Positions 51,132-60,140 of a stretch of DNA of 64,000 nt are shown here, in pieces. The notes beneath the pieces are model-generated. The model was given only the letters and a program-made list of their open reading frames with translations, did no database searches and was not told the origin of the DNA. Each line of letters begins with the position of its first letter. Position 1 is the first letter of the stretch. The translations under genes and the position numbers were made by a program. Source of the stretch: Hymenobacter lapidarius (GTDB lineage Bacteria; Bacteroidota; Bacteroidia; Cytophagales; Hymenobacteraceae); assembly GCF_001816145.1 (NCBI RefSeq), contig NZ_MDZB01000109.1, positions 1 through 64,000 on the forward strand, read 5' to 3'.

Positions 51132-52454
51132 ATGATGCCACTGCCCGCTCCTCAACAAACTGTTTCGCGCCTGCGCTCCATCGTCAGTGGCTCCATCGGT
51201 AACCTGGTGGAGTGGTACGACTGGTATGCTTACTCGGCCTTTGCATTGTATTTCGCTCCGGTTTTCTTTCCCAAGGGCAGTACCACCGCGCAGCTGCTGA
51301 ATACGGCGGCCATTTTCGCAGTGGGTTTCCTCATGCGTCCGCTCGGGGCATGGCTGCTGGGCATCTACGCCGACCGACACGGGCGACGGGCCGCGCTGTT
51401 GCTTTCGGTGCAGCTTATGGCGGGGGGCTCGCTGCTGATTGCCGCAACGCCGGGCTATGCCACCATTGGGGTAGCGGCACCGGCCCTGCTGCTCCTGGCC
51501 CGCCTGATTCAGGGCATCAGCGTGGGCGGAGAATACGGCACTTCGGCCACCTATCTCAGCGAAATGGCGGGGGCCCGGCACCGCGGCTTCTGGTCTAGCT
51601 TCCAGTACCTCACCCTCATGGGCGGGCAGTTGCTGGCCCTCACGGTGCAGCTGGGCTTGCAGCGCACCCTCAGCCCGGAGCAGCTGGGCGAATGGGGCTG
51701 GCGGATTCCTTTTGTGATTGGGGCTGTGGCGGCCATTGGTGCCCTGTACCTGCGCACCCACATGGGCGAAACCGCCGCCTTTGAGGAGCAGCAACGCGTG
51801 CGCGTCACCGACGACCCCGAGGGCGAAGGCTTGGCTCCATCGCCGGGCCAGATGCGGCAGCTGCTCCAGCACCCACGGGCCGTGCTCACGGTGGTGGGGC
51901 TCACCCTGGGCGGGACGCTGGCGTTCTACACCTTCACTACCTACGCGCAGAAATTCCTGGTCAACACCTCGGGCTTCTCCAAAGAGCAGGCCACGCTTAT
52001 CTCCTTTGTGGTAATGGCCGTGGCCCTTCTATTCCAGCCCTTGATGGGGGCCATTTCGGACAAGGTGGGGCGGCGGCCGGTGCTCCTGCTCTTTGGTATT
52101 GGGGCCACCCTGGGCACGGTGCCGGTGCTGCGGCTTCTGGCATCTACCACCGATGCGTGGCTGGCAGCCGGCTTGCTGGTGGCCGCGCTGTTTGTAGTCA
52201 GCGGCTACACGTCCATCAGCGCGGTAGTAAAAGCCGAGCTATTTCCCACCAGCATTCGGGCTTTGGGCGTGGGGCTGCCCTTTGCCCTCACGGTAGCCAT
52301 TTTTGGCGGTACGGCAGAATACGTGGCGCTTTTTGCCAAAAACCAGGGCGTGGAAGAGTGGTTTTATTGGTACGTCACGGTGTGTGCTTTCCTGTCGCTA
52401 CTGGTGTATTGGCGCATGGGCGAGCCCCGCGCCTCGGGCCTCATGGATGACTAG
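51132..52454 (+). CDS. MFS transporter, metabolite:H+ symporter (MHS) type
   Basis: This 440-residue inner-membrane protein has 12 predicted helices. The MHS signatures are GSIGNLVEWYDWYAYSAFAL near residue 20, YADRHGRRAALLLSVQLMAG, ISVGGEYGTSATYLSEMAGA and the second half GAISDKVGRRPVLLLFG. KgtP and ProP-type members import 2-oxoglutarate, citrate, proline or similar with protons; the substrate here is not decided. It starts MMPLPAPQQTVS; the second ATG three bases later is equally possible. It stands alone. Confidence 0.9.
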   Translation: MMPLPAPQQTVSRLRSIVSGSIGNLVEWYDWYAYSAFALYFAPVFFPKGSTTAQLLNTAAIFAVGFLMRPLGAWLLGIYADRHGRRAALLLSVQLMAGGSLLIAATPGYATIGVAAPALLLLARLIQGISVGGEYGTSATYLSEMAGARHRGFWSSFQYLTLMGGQLLALTVQLGLQRTLSPEQLGEWGWRIPFVIGAVAAIGALYLRTHMGETAAFEEQQRVRVTDDPEGEGLAPSPGQMRQLLQHPRAVLTVVGLTLGGTLAFYTFTTYAQKFLVNTSGFSKEQATLISFVVMAVALLFQPLMGAISDKVGRRPVLLLFGIGATLGTVPVLRLLASTTDAWLAAGLLVAALFVVSGYTSISAVVKAELFPTSIRALGVGLPFALTVAIFGGTAEYVALFAKNQGVEEWFYWYVTVCAFLSLLVYWRMGEPRASGLMDD

Positions 52455-52552
52455 CCCTGACGTTACGTTCGAACCAGTGACATTCCGTTGTTGCACAAAA
52501 CCTTCAGCCGGCGCGGTTGCTACTCAAGCGTACGCCAGACCTCCGCCAATAA

Positions 52553-52822
52553 CTACTTCCCCGGAGTGCCTTCAGCAGAGGAAAAGCCCTGGGTAAGCTT
52601 GCCCAAGTCGGTGTGGGAGCGGGCCGTGTTCTCATACACTTCGGCTACCATGCTCATAATGGCCTGTGCTACCTCAGGCGTGTGGCGGGCCACCGTCCCG
52701 CTCAGGACGTTGTAATAAAACGCCGCCATGGCGTCGCCGTCCCACATGTTCTTCATGTTGTGGTGCAGGCTTTGCAGCTGGGCCAGAGAGGAGTCGATGG
52801 TCTTTTGGTCGGTTTGGGACAT
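52553..52822 (-). CDS. Small cytoplasmic protein of unknown function
   Basis: An 89-residue helical protein without signal peptide: MSQTDQKTIDSSLAQLQSLH, NMKNMWDGDAMAAFYYNVLS, GTVARHTPEVAQAIMSMVAE. The composition is coding-like and the frame is uninterrupted. No family is recognised. It lies between the MFS gene and tryptophan dioxygenase on the minus strand; about 135 bases separate it from the latter, so it may be the downstream gene of that operon. Confidence 0.6.
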   Translation of the reverse strand: MSQTDQKTIDSSLAQLQSLHHNMKNMWDGDAMAAFYYNVLSGTVARHTPEVAQAIMSMVAEVYENTARSHTDLGKLTQGFSSAEGTPGK

Positions 52823-52957
52823 GGGGTTCAGCGGTTAAAAAGAAAAGGCAGGTTGTCCAGTACGGAAACCTGTCCTTGTCGTGTTGCAAAAAGCGAAATA
52901 TCTCATTGCTGGCCCAGCCTTGCGCTGGCCTGTTTGTGGTGGTACGCTGCCCAATAC

Positions 52958-53986
52958 TTAGGTGTGCACACGGCTGCTGCGCGCCGTCTGCGGCGATGCG
53001 CCCGCGGTTTCATCCAGCACTTGCTCCACCCAGCCTTTGCCCCAGTCTTCCAGCTCCTGGGCGCTCCACAGCTGCGGGTAGAAAATGCGGCGCTGGAACT
53101 TGGGAGGCAGGTAGTTGCGCCAGTTGGTGCCGCCCGTGGCGGCCACGTCGGTGGGGTTGCGCTGCAGGTAGCGCACCGCCGACTTGAAGTGCATCAGGGG
53201 CCAGTTCACGTTCACGCTGACGTCGAGCTGGCGCAGGGCGCGCAGCAGGCGCGGGTGCTGCTGGTCATCGGCGGGCAGGCGCTGCACTATGGCCCATACG
53301 TTGCGCTCCTGGTAGGCCGCGGCGTGGCGCACGAGGTCGTCCGTGTACTTGCGCTCAAACTCTATCAGGGTAAGCGCCTTGGCGCCACTCTCTTCGATGG
53401 TGGCGCCGGCTTTCCAGTAAATGCAGCCCAGCATCTGGTCGTGGTCGTGGGCCGCGGCTTCGCCCAGGGCCTGGCGCTTGGCCTCGTCGGTGAGGTTGGC
53501 GAGGCTGGTACTGGCAATTTCTATCATACGGTACTGCACCGACTGAAACCCCGAAGCCGGCATGAGGGCCATGCGGAAATCCAGGAACTGCTGCTTGTCC
53601 ATGCCGTCGACCATCACATCAAACGAGTCAATGAGGTTATCGAAGTAGCGGATTATGCGGCCCAAGCGCAGCACCACCTCGCCCAGGGTGGGTTCGGTGA
53701 GGTCGCCTATCTGTTCGTATTCGCAGAGGCAGAGCTTGAAGTACAGCTCCGAAATCTGGTGGTACATGATGAAAATTCGCTCATCGGGTACGTTCGTGAG
53801 CGGGCGCTGCAGCGAGAGCAGGGTGTCGAGCTCGATGTAGTCCCAGTAGTTGACGTATTTGGCGTGGTACAGGCCTTCGAGGTAGGCGGCCAGGTCCTGG
53901 CCATCGGGCGCGTATTTGGTTTGCAGCAGGCGTAATTGCGCCAGCACGGCCGGCGAAAATTCGTCCGGGGAGGGGTGGTCGGACAT
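52958..53986 (-). CDS. kynA: Tryptophan 2,3-dioxygenase
   Basis: This haem enzyme opens the indole ring of L-tryptophan to N-formylkynurenine, the first step of the kynurenine pathway. The 342-residue protein has VNYWDYIELDTLLSLQRPLT, DERIFIMYHQISELYFKLCL, YFDNLIDSFDVMVDGMDKQQ, DFRMALMPASGFQSVQYRMI and GGTNWRNYLPPKF, all family motifs. The haem-ligating His is likely in DVSVNVNWPLMHFKSAVR. The start at 53986 (MSDHPSPDEF) is used; the frame stays open further upstream to 54973 but that part is antisense to the serine dehydratase gene. The rest of the kynurenine pathway is not in view. Confidence 0.93.
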   Translation of the reverse strand: MSDHPSPDEFSPAVLAQLRLLQTKYAPDGQDLAAYLEGLYHAKYVNYWDYIELDTLLSLQRPLTNVPDERIFIMYHQISELYFKLCLCEYEQIGDLTEPTLGEVVLRLGRIIRYFDNLIDSFDVMVDGMDKQQFLDFRMALMPASGFQSVQYRMIEIASTSLANLTDEAKRQALGEAAAHDHDQMLGCIYWKAGATIEESGAKALTLIEFERKYTDDLVRHAAAYQERNVWAIVQRLPADDQQHPRLLRALRQLDVSVNVNWPLMHFKSAVRYLQRNPTDVAATGGTNWRNYLPPKFQRRIFYPQLWSAQELEDWGKGWVEQVLDETAGASPQTARSSRVHT

Positions 53987-54259
53987 AGGAAAGAGGGGTG
54001 AGGGAGGTGGGAAAAGCCTGGGTGGGCCCGTGGCAAATATCGGCAAAATCCTGACGCAACCCCGGTCCGGGCCTGGCGTCTGTAAGCATACTCCGCACTT
54101 GCCCGGTTGTGCCGCATCTTTGCTGCCTAAGAGTGCCGCCCGCGGGCTGGGCCACTTCGGCTTTTGCTTTGCAGCAGGTAGGTTTGCCTGGTATTTGCCT
54201 CTCAGGCGGCGTAATTTCTCTATTTTTAGCCCCGTAATCTCAACCCCCGGCGCAAGCCC

Positions 54260-54940
54260 ATGGCCGAAAAATCCAGCATCTTCGATATGATTGGGCCCGT
54301 GATGATTGGGCCCAGCTCCTCGCACACGGCGGGCGTGGTGCGCATTGCGCGCGCCGCCATCCGCATCCTGGGCGCCGTGCCCACCGAGGCCGTCGTCACG
54401 TTCTACAACTCCTTTGCCCGGACCTACGAAGGCCACGGCTCCGACCGCGCCATTGTGGCCGGCCTGCTGGGCTATGCGCCCGACGACACCCGCATTCGCA
54501 CTGCGTTCGACCACGCCCGGGAGGCCGGGCTGCAGTTCACGTTCCAGAGCGTGGGCAATGCCTCCACCATGCACCCCAACACCATCAAGCTCAACTTGCT
54601 GGATGCCAATACCGGCCACCGCGTGGAGGTAGTGGGCCAGAGCCGCGGCGGTGGCGTGATTCGGATAGTGGAAGTGGACGGCTTTCCATCCGATTTCTCT
54701 GGGTCGCTCCACACGCTCATCATTGATGCCAACGATGTGCCGGGCTCCATTGCCTTCATCGCCTCGGTTATTGCCCACGACCAGTGCAACATTGCCACCA
54801 TGTTTGTGAGCCGCAAGGGCCGCAACGACGCCGCTCGTCAATTCATTGAAATGGACAGCCCCATCAAGGAAATAACGCTGTCGTATCTGCGGCAGCTGAG
54901 TTGGGTGCAGCGCATTACCTACATTCCCACCCTGGAATAG
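54260..54940 (+). CDS. sdaAB: L-serine ammonia-lyase, iron-sulfur type, beta subunit
   Basis: This 226-residue subunit is part of the oxygen-sensitive [4Fe-4S] serine dehydratase, which converts L-serine to pyruvate and ammonia. It starts MAEKSSIFDMIGPVMIGPSS, the beta-chain signature, then HTAGVVRIARAAIRILG, GHGSDRAIVAGLLGY and an ACT regulatory domain (LHTLIIDANDVPGSIAFIA, VIAHDQCNIATMFVSRKGR). In one-chain enzymes this is fused to the alpha catalytic part; here the alpha gene is not adjacent. It is divergent from tryptophan dioxygenase. Confidence 0.9.
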   Translation: MAEKSSIFDMIGPVMIGPSSSHTAGVVRIARAAIRILGAVPTEAVVTFYNSFARTYEGHGSDRAIVAGLLGYAPDDTRIRTAFDHAREAGLQFTFQSVGNASTMHPNTIKLNLLDANTGHRVEVVGQSRGGGVIRIVEVDGFPSDFSGSLHTLIIDANDVPGSIAFIASVIAHDQCNIATMFVSRKGRNDAARQFIEMDSPIKEITLSYLRQLSWVQRITYIPTLE

Positions 54941-55010
54941 CGCCTGGCCGCTGTAATAAATAAGGCCTTCCACCGATTACCACACCCAAGAAGCACCATT
55001 TCTCTGCAAG

Positions 55011-56558
55011 ATGAAACGAGGGAATACAATGAATGCCCCCGGCACGATGGCCGTGCTGGTGGGCGCCCTGCTGGCAGCCAGCCCCGCCGCTCGTGCCCAA
55101 GCCCCCGCCACGCCCCCGGCACCGCCCGCCGCGGCCCTGGGCAACGGCGTGCCCGCACCCGCCGGCCCCTGGACGCTGCAAAGCGCCGTGGACTACGCGC
55201 TCAAAAACAACCTGACCGTGCGCCAGAGCGAGCTCACGGCCCAGCAGCAGGAAGCGGCGCAGCGCCTCAACCGCGCCGCGCTGCTGCCCACGGCGGGCCT
55301 TTCAGGTTCCCAGGGCTTCAACTTCGGCACCAACCGGGACCCGTTCACCAACCAGTTCCAGCAGCTGAACGTGCGCTCGAACAACTTCTCGGCCACGGCG
55401 CAGGCCACCTTATTTTCCGGTTTCCAGCTCCGCAACACGGTGAAGCAGGGCGTGCTGGACGCGCAAGCTGCTCGTATCGACATCGATAAAGCCCGCAACG
55501 ACTTGTCGTTGAACGTGGCCTCGTCGTTTTTGCAGCTGCTGCTGGCCCAGGAGCTGATTCGGGCCTCTGAAGCCCGCCTGGGCTCGGTACAGGAACAGGT
55601 GACGCGCAGCGAGAAGCTGCTAAAGGCCGGCGCCGTGGCCGAGGGCAACCTCCTGGACAGCCGCGCGCAGCTTGCCAGCGAGGAGCGCACCCTGGTGACG
55701 GCCCAAAACCAGCGCGACCTGGCCCAGCTTGCCCTGGTGCAAAACCTGAACCTCGACCCGGCTTCGGCCGGGCGCTTTGAGGTGGTGGTACCCGTCCTGC
55801 CCGACCCCTCCCAATACGGGGCCACCACGGCCAATGTCCTCGACCCCAATGCCACGTTTGAGCTGGCCCGCCAGCGCCTGCCCGAAATTAAAGCGGCCGA
55901 CCTGCGCGTGCAGAGCGCCCGGCGCGGCATCGACATTGCCCGCGGGGCCTACTACCCGCGTCTGACCGTGGCCGGGGGCGTGCAAACCGGTTTTTCGTCG
56001 GTGCGCACCCAGTCGGTGGTTAGTTCCAGTGGATTTAGCACCACTCCGATATTTCAACCCAATCCGTCGTCACCGACCGGCTTCTCCGAAACATCGTTTG
56101 TGGTCCTACAGCCCAAGTTTGACAGGCTTGACTATAAATTTCTGGACCAATTAGCCGACAACCAGGGCGAGTTTGTGCAACTCAGCCTGAATATTCCGAT
56201 TCTCAACGGCCTGCAGACCCGCGTGGGGGTGCAGCGGTCCCAAATCAACCTGCAGCAAAACGAGCTGCGGGCCGAGCAGGTGACGCTGCAGCTGCGCCAG
56301 ACCATTCAGCAGAGCTTTGCCGATGCCCTGGCCGCCCAGCGCCGCTACGAGGCCAGCTCCCGGCAGGTGGACGCCCTCACGCTGGCGTTCCGCAACGCCG
56401 AAATCCGCTTCAACAACGGCCTGCTGAACGGCACGGACTTTAACATTGCCCGCAACAACCTCACCGCGGCCGAATCGGACATGATTCAGGCCAAGTACGA
56501 ATTCGTTTTCCGCCGCAAGGTGCTTGAGTTTTACGAGGGCAAGTCCTTGACCCTGTAA
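55011..56558 (+). CDS. TolC-family outer-membrane efflux protein
   Basis: The 515-residue protein has a signal peptide (NTMNAPGTMAVLVGALLAAS) and two outer-membrane efflux repeats. The first spans WTLQSAVDYALKNNLTVRQS to about residue 240. The second starts near NATFELARQRLPEIKAADLR and includes GEFVQLSLNIPILNGLQTRV, LRQTIQQSFADALAAQRRYE and FNNGLLNGTDFNIARNNLTA. TolC proteins form trimeric channels for drug or protein exporters. It is followed after 100 bases by a periplasmic adaptor gene but no inner-membrane pump gene. Confidence 0.92.
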   Translation: MKRGNTMNAPGTMAVLVGALLAASPAARAQAPATPPAPPAAALGNGVPAPAGPWTLQSAVDYALKNNLTVRQSELTAQQQEAAQRLNRAALLPTAGLSGSQGFNFGTNRDPFTNQFQQLNVRSNNFSATAQATLFSGFQLRNTVKQGVLDAQAARIDIDKARNDLSLNVASSFLQLLLAQELIRASEARLGSVQEQVTRSEKLLKAGAVAEGNLLDSRAQLASEERTLVTAQNQRDLAQLALVQNLNLDPASAGRFEVVVPVLPDPSQYGATTANVLDPNATFELARQRLPEIKAADLRVQSARRGIDIARGAYYPRLTVAGGVQTGFSSVRTQSVVSSSGFSTTPIFQPNPSSPTGFSETSFVVLQPKFDRLDYKFLDQLADNQGEFVQLSLNIPILNGLQTRVGVQRSQINLQQNELRAEQVTLQLRQTIQQSFADALAAQRRYEASSRQVDALTLAFRNAEIRFNNGLLNGTDFNIARNNLTAAESDMIQAKYEFVFRRKVLEFYEGKSLTL

Positions 56559-56658
56559 CAGTTGTTGGGTGCCCGCTGGTGGGTGCTGGCTGCGGCTTGC
56601 ACTGGCAGCGGGAACGAAAACACGCTGACAACTGACCTTAAACAACCGAACATTCAAC

Positions 56659-58050
56659 ATGAAAAACAACCGTCTACTCTTCATTCTGCTTGGCATTCTG
56701 CTGGTGGGAATTGTGGGTTATGTACTGGCCAAAAAACAGGGCTGGATTGGTAAGCCCACCGGCGTGGAAGTGCTGGTGGCTAAGGCCGGCCCCGCCAATA
56801 TTGTGGAGAAAGTAAGTGCCTCGGGCAAGGTGCAGCCCGAAAACGAAGTGAAAATTTCGCCCGACGTGTCCGGCGAAATCATTGAGCTGTATGTGCAGGA
56901 GGGCGATTCTGTGCGCAAAGGACAGCTGCTGCTGCGCATTCGGCCCGACAACTACCAGGCGCAGGTGGCCATGCAAAGCGCCCAAGTGGGCACCCAGCGT
57001 GCCAACGTGGGCCAGGCCCAGGCCCGTCTGCAGCAACTGCTGGCCAGCGCCAAGCAAACCGAGTTAACGTACCGCCGCAACGCCTCGCTCTACAAGCAGA
57101 AGGTGATTTCGCAGGCCGACTACGAAGCCAGCCAGGCCGCCTACAACGCCTCGCAGGAGGAGATAAACAGCGCCCGCCAATCCATCCGGGCCTCCCAAAG
57201 CACCGTGAGCGCGGCTTCGGCCTCGCTGGAAGAAGCCCGCAAAAACCTCAACAAAACCACCATTTACTCGCCCGTGAGCGGTACGGTGAGCAAGCTCAAT
57301 GTGAAAAAAGGCGAGCGGGTAGTGGGCACCACCCAGATGGCCGGTACCGAAATCATGCGCATTGCCAACCTCAACAACATGGAGGTGCGCGTGAACGTGA
57401 ACGAGAACGACGTGAACAACGTGAACATCGGCGACTCGGTGCTGGTGGAAGTGGACGCCTACGCCAGCAAGAACGAAAAATTCCGCGGTTTGGTGACCAA
57501 CATCGCCAACACGGCCAAGGACGCGCTGACGGCCGAGGCCGTGACCGAGTTTGAGGTGCGCATCCGCCTGCTGCCCGCGAGCTACCGCCACCTGCAGCGC
57601 ACCGTGGCCGGCAAGACCATCGTGCCGTTCCGCCCCGGCATGACGGCTTCGGTGGACATCATCACCGACCGCAAAGCCGGTGCCCTGAGCGTACCGCTAG
57701 CCGCCGTAACCACGCGTTCGGACTCGGCCAGCACGAAGGATAGCAAAGACAAGGAGGCTGCTCAAGGGGGCGTTGCTAGTGGAAACGCGGCAGCCGGTCC
57801 TAAGTCGGAGATTCAGGAGGTAGTGTTCATCATCAAAGACGGCAAAGCAGTGATGACGCCGGTGAAAACGGGCATCAGCGACTTCCAGAATATTGAGGTG
57901 CTGAGCGGCGTGCCCGCCGGTGCCCAGGTGGTGAGCGGACCGTTCCGGGCCGTGGCCAAAACCCTGAAAGACGGGTCCATGGTAGACATCAAGGACGAGA
58001 AAACCCTCAATAAGGAAGCCCTCAAAGAGGAGGGTGGCGAAGACAAGTAA
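56659..58050 (+). CDS. Periplasmic adaptor subunit (HlyD/MacA family)
   Basis: This protein of 463 residues has an N-terminal membrane helix (LFILLGILLVGIVGYVLAKK), the lipoyl/barrel-sandwich half-motifs (KISPDVSGEIIELYVQEGDS, TIYSPVSGTVSKLNVKKGER), a helical hairpin (about 100-200), beta-barrel (VNENDVNNVNIGDSVLVEVD) and a C-terminal domain. It bridges an inner-membrane pump with TolC. The region about residues 350-380 is a charged linker, longer than in most MacA proteins. It follows a tolC gene and is presumably in its operon; the next gene is gpsA. A hairpin terminator lies downstream. Confidence 0.9.
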   Translation: MKNNRLLFILLGILLVGIVGYVLAKKQGWIGKPTGVEVLVAKAGPANIVEKVSASGKVQPENEVKISPDVSGEIIELYVQEGDSVRKGQLLLRIRPDNYQAQVAMQSAQVGTQRANVGQAQARLQQLLASAKQTELTYRRNASLYKQKVISQADYEASQAAYNASQEEINSARQSIRASQSTVSAASASLEEARKNLNKTTIYSPVSGTVSKLNVKKGERVVGTTQMAGTEIMRIANLNNMEVRVNVNENDVNNVNIGDSVLVEVDAYASKNEKFRGLVTNIANTAKDALTAEAVTEFEVRIRLLPASYRHLQRTVAGKTIVPFRPGMTASVDIITDRKAGALSVPLAAVTTRSDSASTKDSKDKEAAQGGVASGNAAAGPKSEIQEVVFIIKDGKAVMTPVKTGISDFQNIEVLSGVPAGAQVVSGPFRAVAKTLKDGSMVDIKDEKTLNKEALKEEGGEDK

Positions 58051-58096
58051 GCCGCCTGCTGCACCTATAACTTTTAATTTCAGCCCGTGCCCGTCC

Positions 58097-58132
58097 TAAA
58101 ATCCCTCTCTTTAGAAAAGGAGAGGGATTTTA
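58097..58132 (+). terminator. Hairpin terminator after the adaptor gene
   Basis: TAAAATCCCTCTC (58097-58109) pairs with GAGAGGGATTTTA (58120-58132) around a 10-base loop. It lies 46 bases after the adaptor stop. The T tract is short, so the call is moderate. Confidence 0.65.
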
Positions 58133-58168
58133 CGTTCTTGCGGCTCTTTACTCACCAGTTCTGTACTC

Positions 58169-59158
58169 TTGGAAAAAATAGCCATGCTCGGCGGGGGCTC
58201 CTGGGCCACCGCTCTCACTAAAATTCTCAGCGAAAACGGTTCCCGCGTGGACTGGTGGCTGCGCTCAAAAGACGACGTGCAGCACTTGTTGCGCACCCGC
58301 CACAACCGCCGCTACCTCTCGGCCGTGCAGTTCGACCTGAACCGGGTGTACCCCAGCAGCGACCTGGAGGATGCCATTGAGGACGCCGACTGGCTGGTGC
58401 TGGCCGTGCCTGCTGCCTTCGTGCAGCCGGTGCTCGATAAGCTGGGGCGCGATGCCCTCAAGCACAAGCGGGTGGTGTCGGCCATTAAGGGCATGATTCC
58501 GGGCAAAAACCAATTGGTGACCGACTACGTGGCCGAGCGGTTTAAGCTGGGCCGGAACCAGCTGGGCGTAATTGCCGGGCCGTGCCACGCCGAGGAAGTG
58601 GCCCTCGAAAAACAGAGCTACCTCACCATCGGCTCGCCCGATGCCGAGCTGGCCCAGGAGTTCTGCGAGCTGCTGCGCAACCGCTACGTGCGCGCGCACC
58701 CCGCCACCGATTTGGACGGCATCGAGTACTGCGCGGTGATGAAAAACATCATTGCCCTCACCGGTGGCATTGCGCACGGGGTGGGCTACGGCGACAATTT
58801 CCTGGCCGTGCTGGTGAGCAACGCCGTGCAGGAAATCCGGCGCTTTCTGCAGGTCATCAGCCCGCAACCGCGCGATTTGTCGGCCTCGGCCTACCTCGGC
58901 GACTTGCTGGTGACGGCCTACTCGCAGTTTTCGCGCAACCGCACCTTCGGGGGCATGGTGGGCCGGGGCTACTCCGTGAAATCGGCTCAGCTGGAAATGA
59001 ACATGGTAGCCGAGGGCTACTACGCCGTCAAGTCCATCCACGAGCTCAATAAAAAGCTGAAGGTGAACATGCCAATAACCGAAGCGGCCTACAACATCCT
59101 CTACGAGCGGATTTCGCCGGCTGTGGAGATGGAATTACTAAAAGAGAAACTGCGGTGA
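58169..59158 (+). CDS. gpsA: NAD(P)-dependent glycerol-3-phosphate dehydrogenase
   Basis: GpsA reduces dihydroxyacetone phosphate to sn-glycerol 3-phosphate for phospholipid synthesis. The 329-residue protein has the dinucleotide loop KIAMLGGGSWATALTKILSE, DWLVLAVPAAFVQPVL, VSAIKGMIPGKNQL, the catalytic Lys in VMKNIIALTGGIAHGVGYGD, AEEVALEKQSYLTIGSP and YLGDLLVTAYSQFSRNRTFG. The frame starts with TTG at 58169 (then EKIAMLGGG); the first ATG is at 58184 and would cut the first beta-strand, so TTG is favoured. The stop overlaps the GTG start of the next gene (GTGA). Confidence 0.93.
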   Translation: MEKIAMLGGGSWATALTKILSENGSRVDWWLRSKDDVQHLLRTRHNRRYLSAVQFDLNRVYPSSDLEDAIEDADWLVLAVPAAFVQPVLDKLGRDALKHKRVVSAIKGMIPGKNQLVTDYVAERFKLGRNQLGVIAGPCHAEEVALEKQSYLTIGSPDAELAQEFCELLRNRYVRAHPATDLDGIEYCAVMKNIIALTGGIAHGVGYGDNFLAVLVSNAVQEIRRFLQVISPQPRDLSASAYLGDLLVTAYSQFSRNRTFGGMVGRGYSVKSAQLEMNMVAEGYYAVKSIHELNKKLKVNMPITEAAYNILYERISPAVEMELLKEKLR

Positions 59159-59637
59159 GAATCACGGCCAACGGATTATTTCTAATCAGCGTAGGCGGAG
59201 CTGCAGCGTCTGCGGTAGTCATTGCTGCCAGCCACATGCTATGGTTCGCGCCGGTCTGGACGTATGCGCCGCTCATCCCCAATTCTTCGGTGCTGCCGGC
59301 CCTTGAAGGCGGTGCGGGCTTGACGCCGGCGGATTTTGATACGTTTCACGGCATGTTGTTGGCTGCCATCGCGGCGGCGGGGGTGGGGTTTAACGCCTGG
59401 TTTTCGGGTATTCTTATTCTTAGGCACCAGGCGCGCGCCGGAAAAGTCGCGCTGTGGTTGAAAGTATTGCCGCTTATGCTTTTAATTCCCTGCGCCGTGC
59501 ATTTTGCTGGCATGAGGAATTATCACAACAAAACTATTGCACTCAACCAGGAATGGATGAAAAATTACCTCCTTAGAAAACGGACCGTAAAAAAGCCTGC
59601 TGCTATTCTGCCCCAGCAACGCAACCCAACAAAATGA
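59155..59637 (+). CDS. Membrane protein of unknown function
   Basis: This 160-residue protein has about four hydrophobic helices (LFLISVGGAAASAVVIAAS, FHGMLLAAIAAAGVGFNAWF, KVLPLMLLIPCAVHFAG) and a charged C-terminus. The GTG start overlaps the gpsA stop, and its own stop overlaps the ATG of the next gene, so the three are translationally coupled. No family is recognised. Confidence 0.65.
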   Translation: MRITANGLFLISVGGAAASAVVIAASHMLWFAPVWTYAPLIPNSSVLPALEGGAGLTPADFDTFHGMLLAAIAAAGVGFNAWFSGILILRHQARAGKVALWLKVLPLMLLIPCAVHFAGMRNYHNKTIALNQEWMKNYLLRKRTVKKPAAILPQQRNPTK

Positions 59638-60062
59638 ACTGGCTTCCGCTTGCTTTGCTCACGGCCCTGTGCCTAGCGCTCTACAACTTTTTTATCAAGC
59701 TGGCCGCCGACCACATTCCGGCGGCAGTGGGAGCGGTGGTGCTGCAGCTGGTGGCTGCGGGCCTGGGGGCCGGGTGGCTGCTTTACCTGAAGCTGCAGGG
59801 CCAGCCGCTTATCATCACGTCCAAGGGGTTGGGGCTGGCTGCATTGGCCGGTGTGGGCGTTGGCCTGGCCGAAATCCTGACTTTTGTGGTGTTTCAACGC
59901 GGCGTGAATTCCTCCGTGGGTACCCCGGTTATCGTGGGCGGCTCGGTGTTGCTCACGGCTGTACTGGGCCTGGTGGTGTTGCGGGAGGCCCTGACGGTGC
60001 CGCAGGCCGGCGGCCTCGTGCTGATTGTGGCTGGTATTGCATTGCTGGCGCGCGGGCACTAA
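59634..60062 (+). CDS. EamA/DMT-like small transporter
   Basis: The 142-residue protein has about five membrane helices and a single EamA-type domain: LPLALLTALCLALYNFFIKL, AAVGAVVLQLVAAGLGAG, GLAALAGVGVGLAEILTFVV, VGTPVIVGGSVLLTAVLGLV and AGGLVLIVAGIALLARG. It is half the size of two-domain DMT carriers, so it would dimerise, like small multidrug-resistance proteins. Substrate is unknown. It is the third gene of the gpsA run, starting within the stop of the membrane protein gene (ATGA). Confidence 0.82.
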   Translation: MNWLPLALLTALCLALYNFFIKLAADHIPAAVGAVVLQLVAAGLGAGWLLYLKLQGQPLIITSKGLGLAALAGVGVGLAEILTFVVFQRGVNSSVGTPVIVGGSVLLTAVLGLVVLREALTVPQAGGLVLIVAGIALLARGH

Positions 60063-60140
60063 GCAAATAGGCCCTCACAGCAGTGCTCAAGTTAGTGTAT
60101 GGGCTCAGCAGTAGCCCGTATACCAACCTGAGAACTGCTC

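Noticed and set aside
53987..54973. N-terminal extension of tryptophan dioxygenase
   Set aside because: The extension is antisense to sdaAB, has no TDO similarity, and the ATG at 53986 gives the normal enzyme length.
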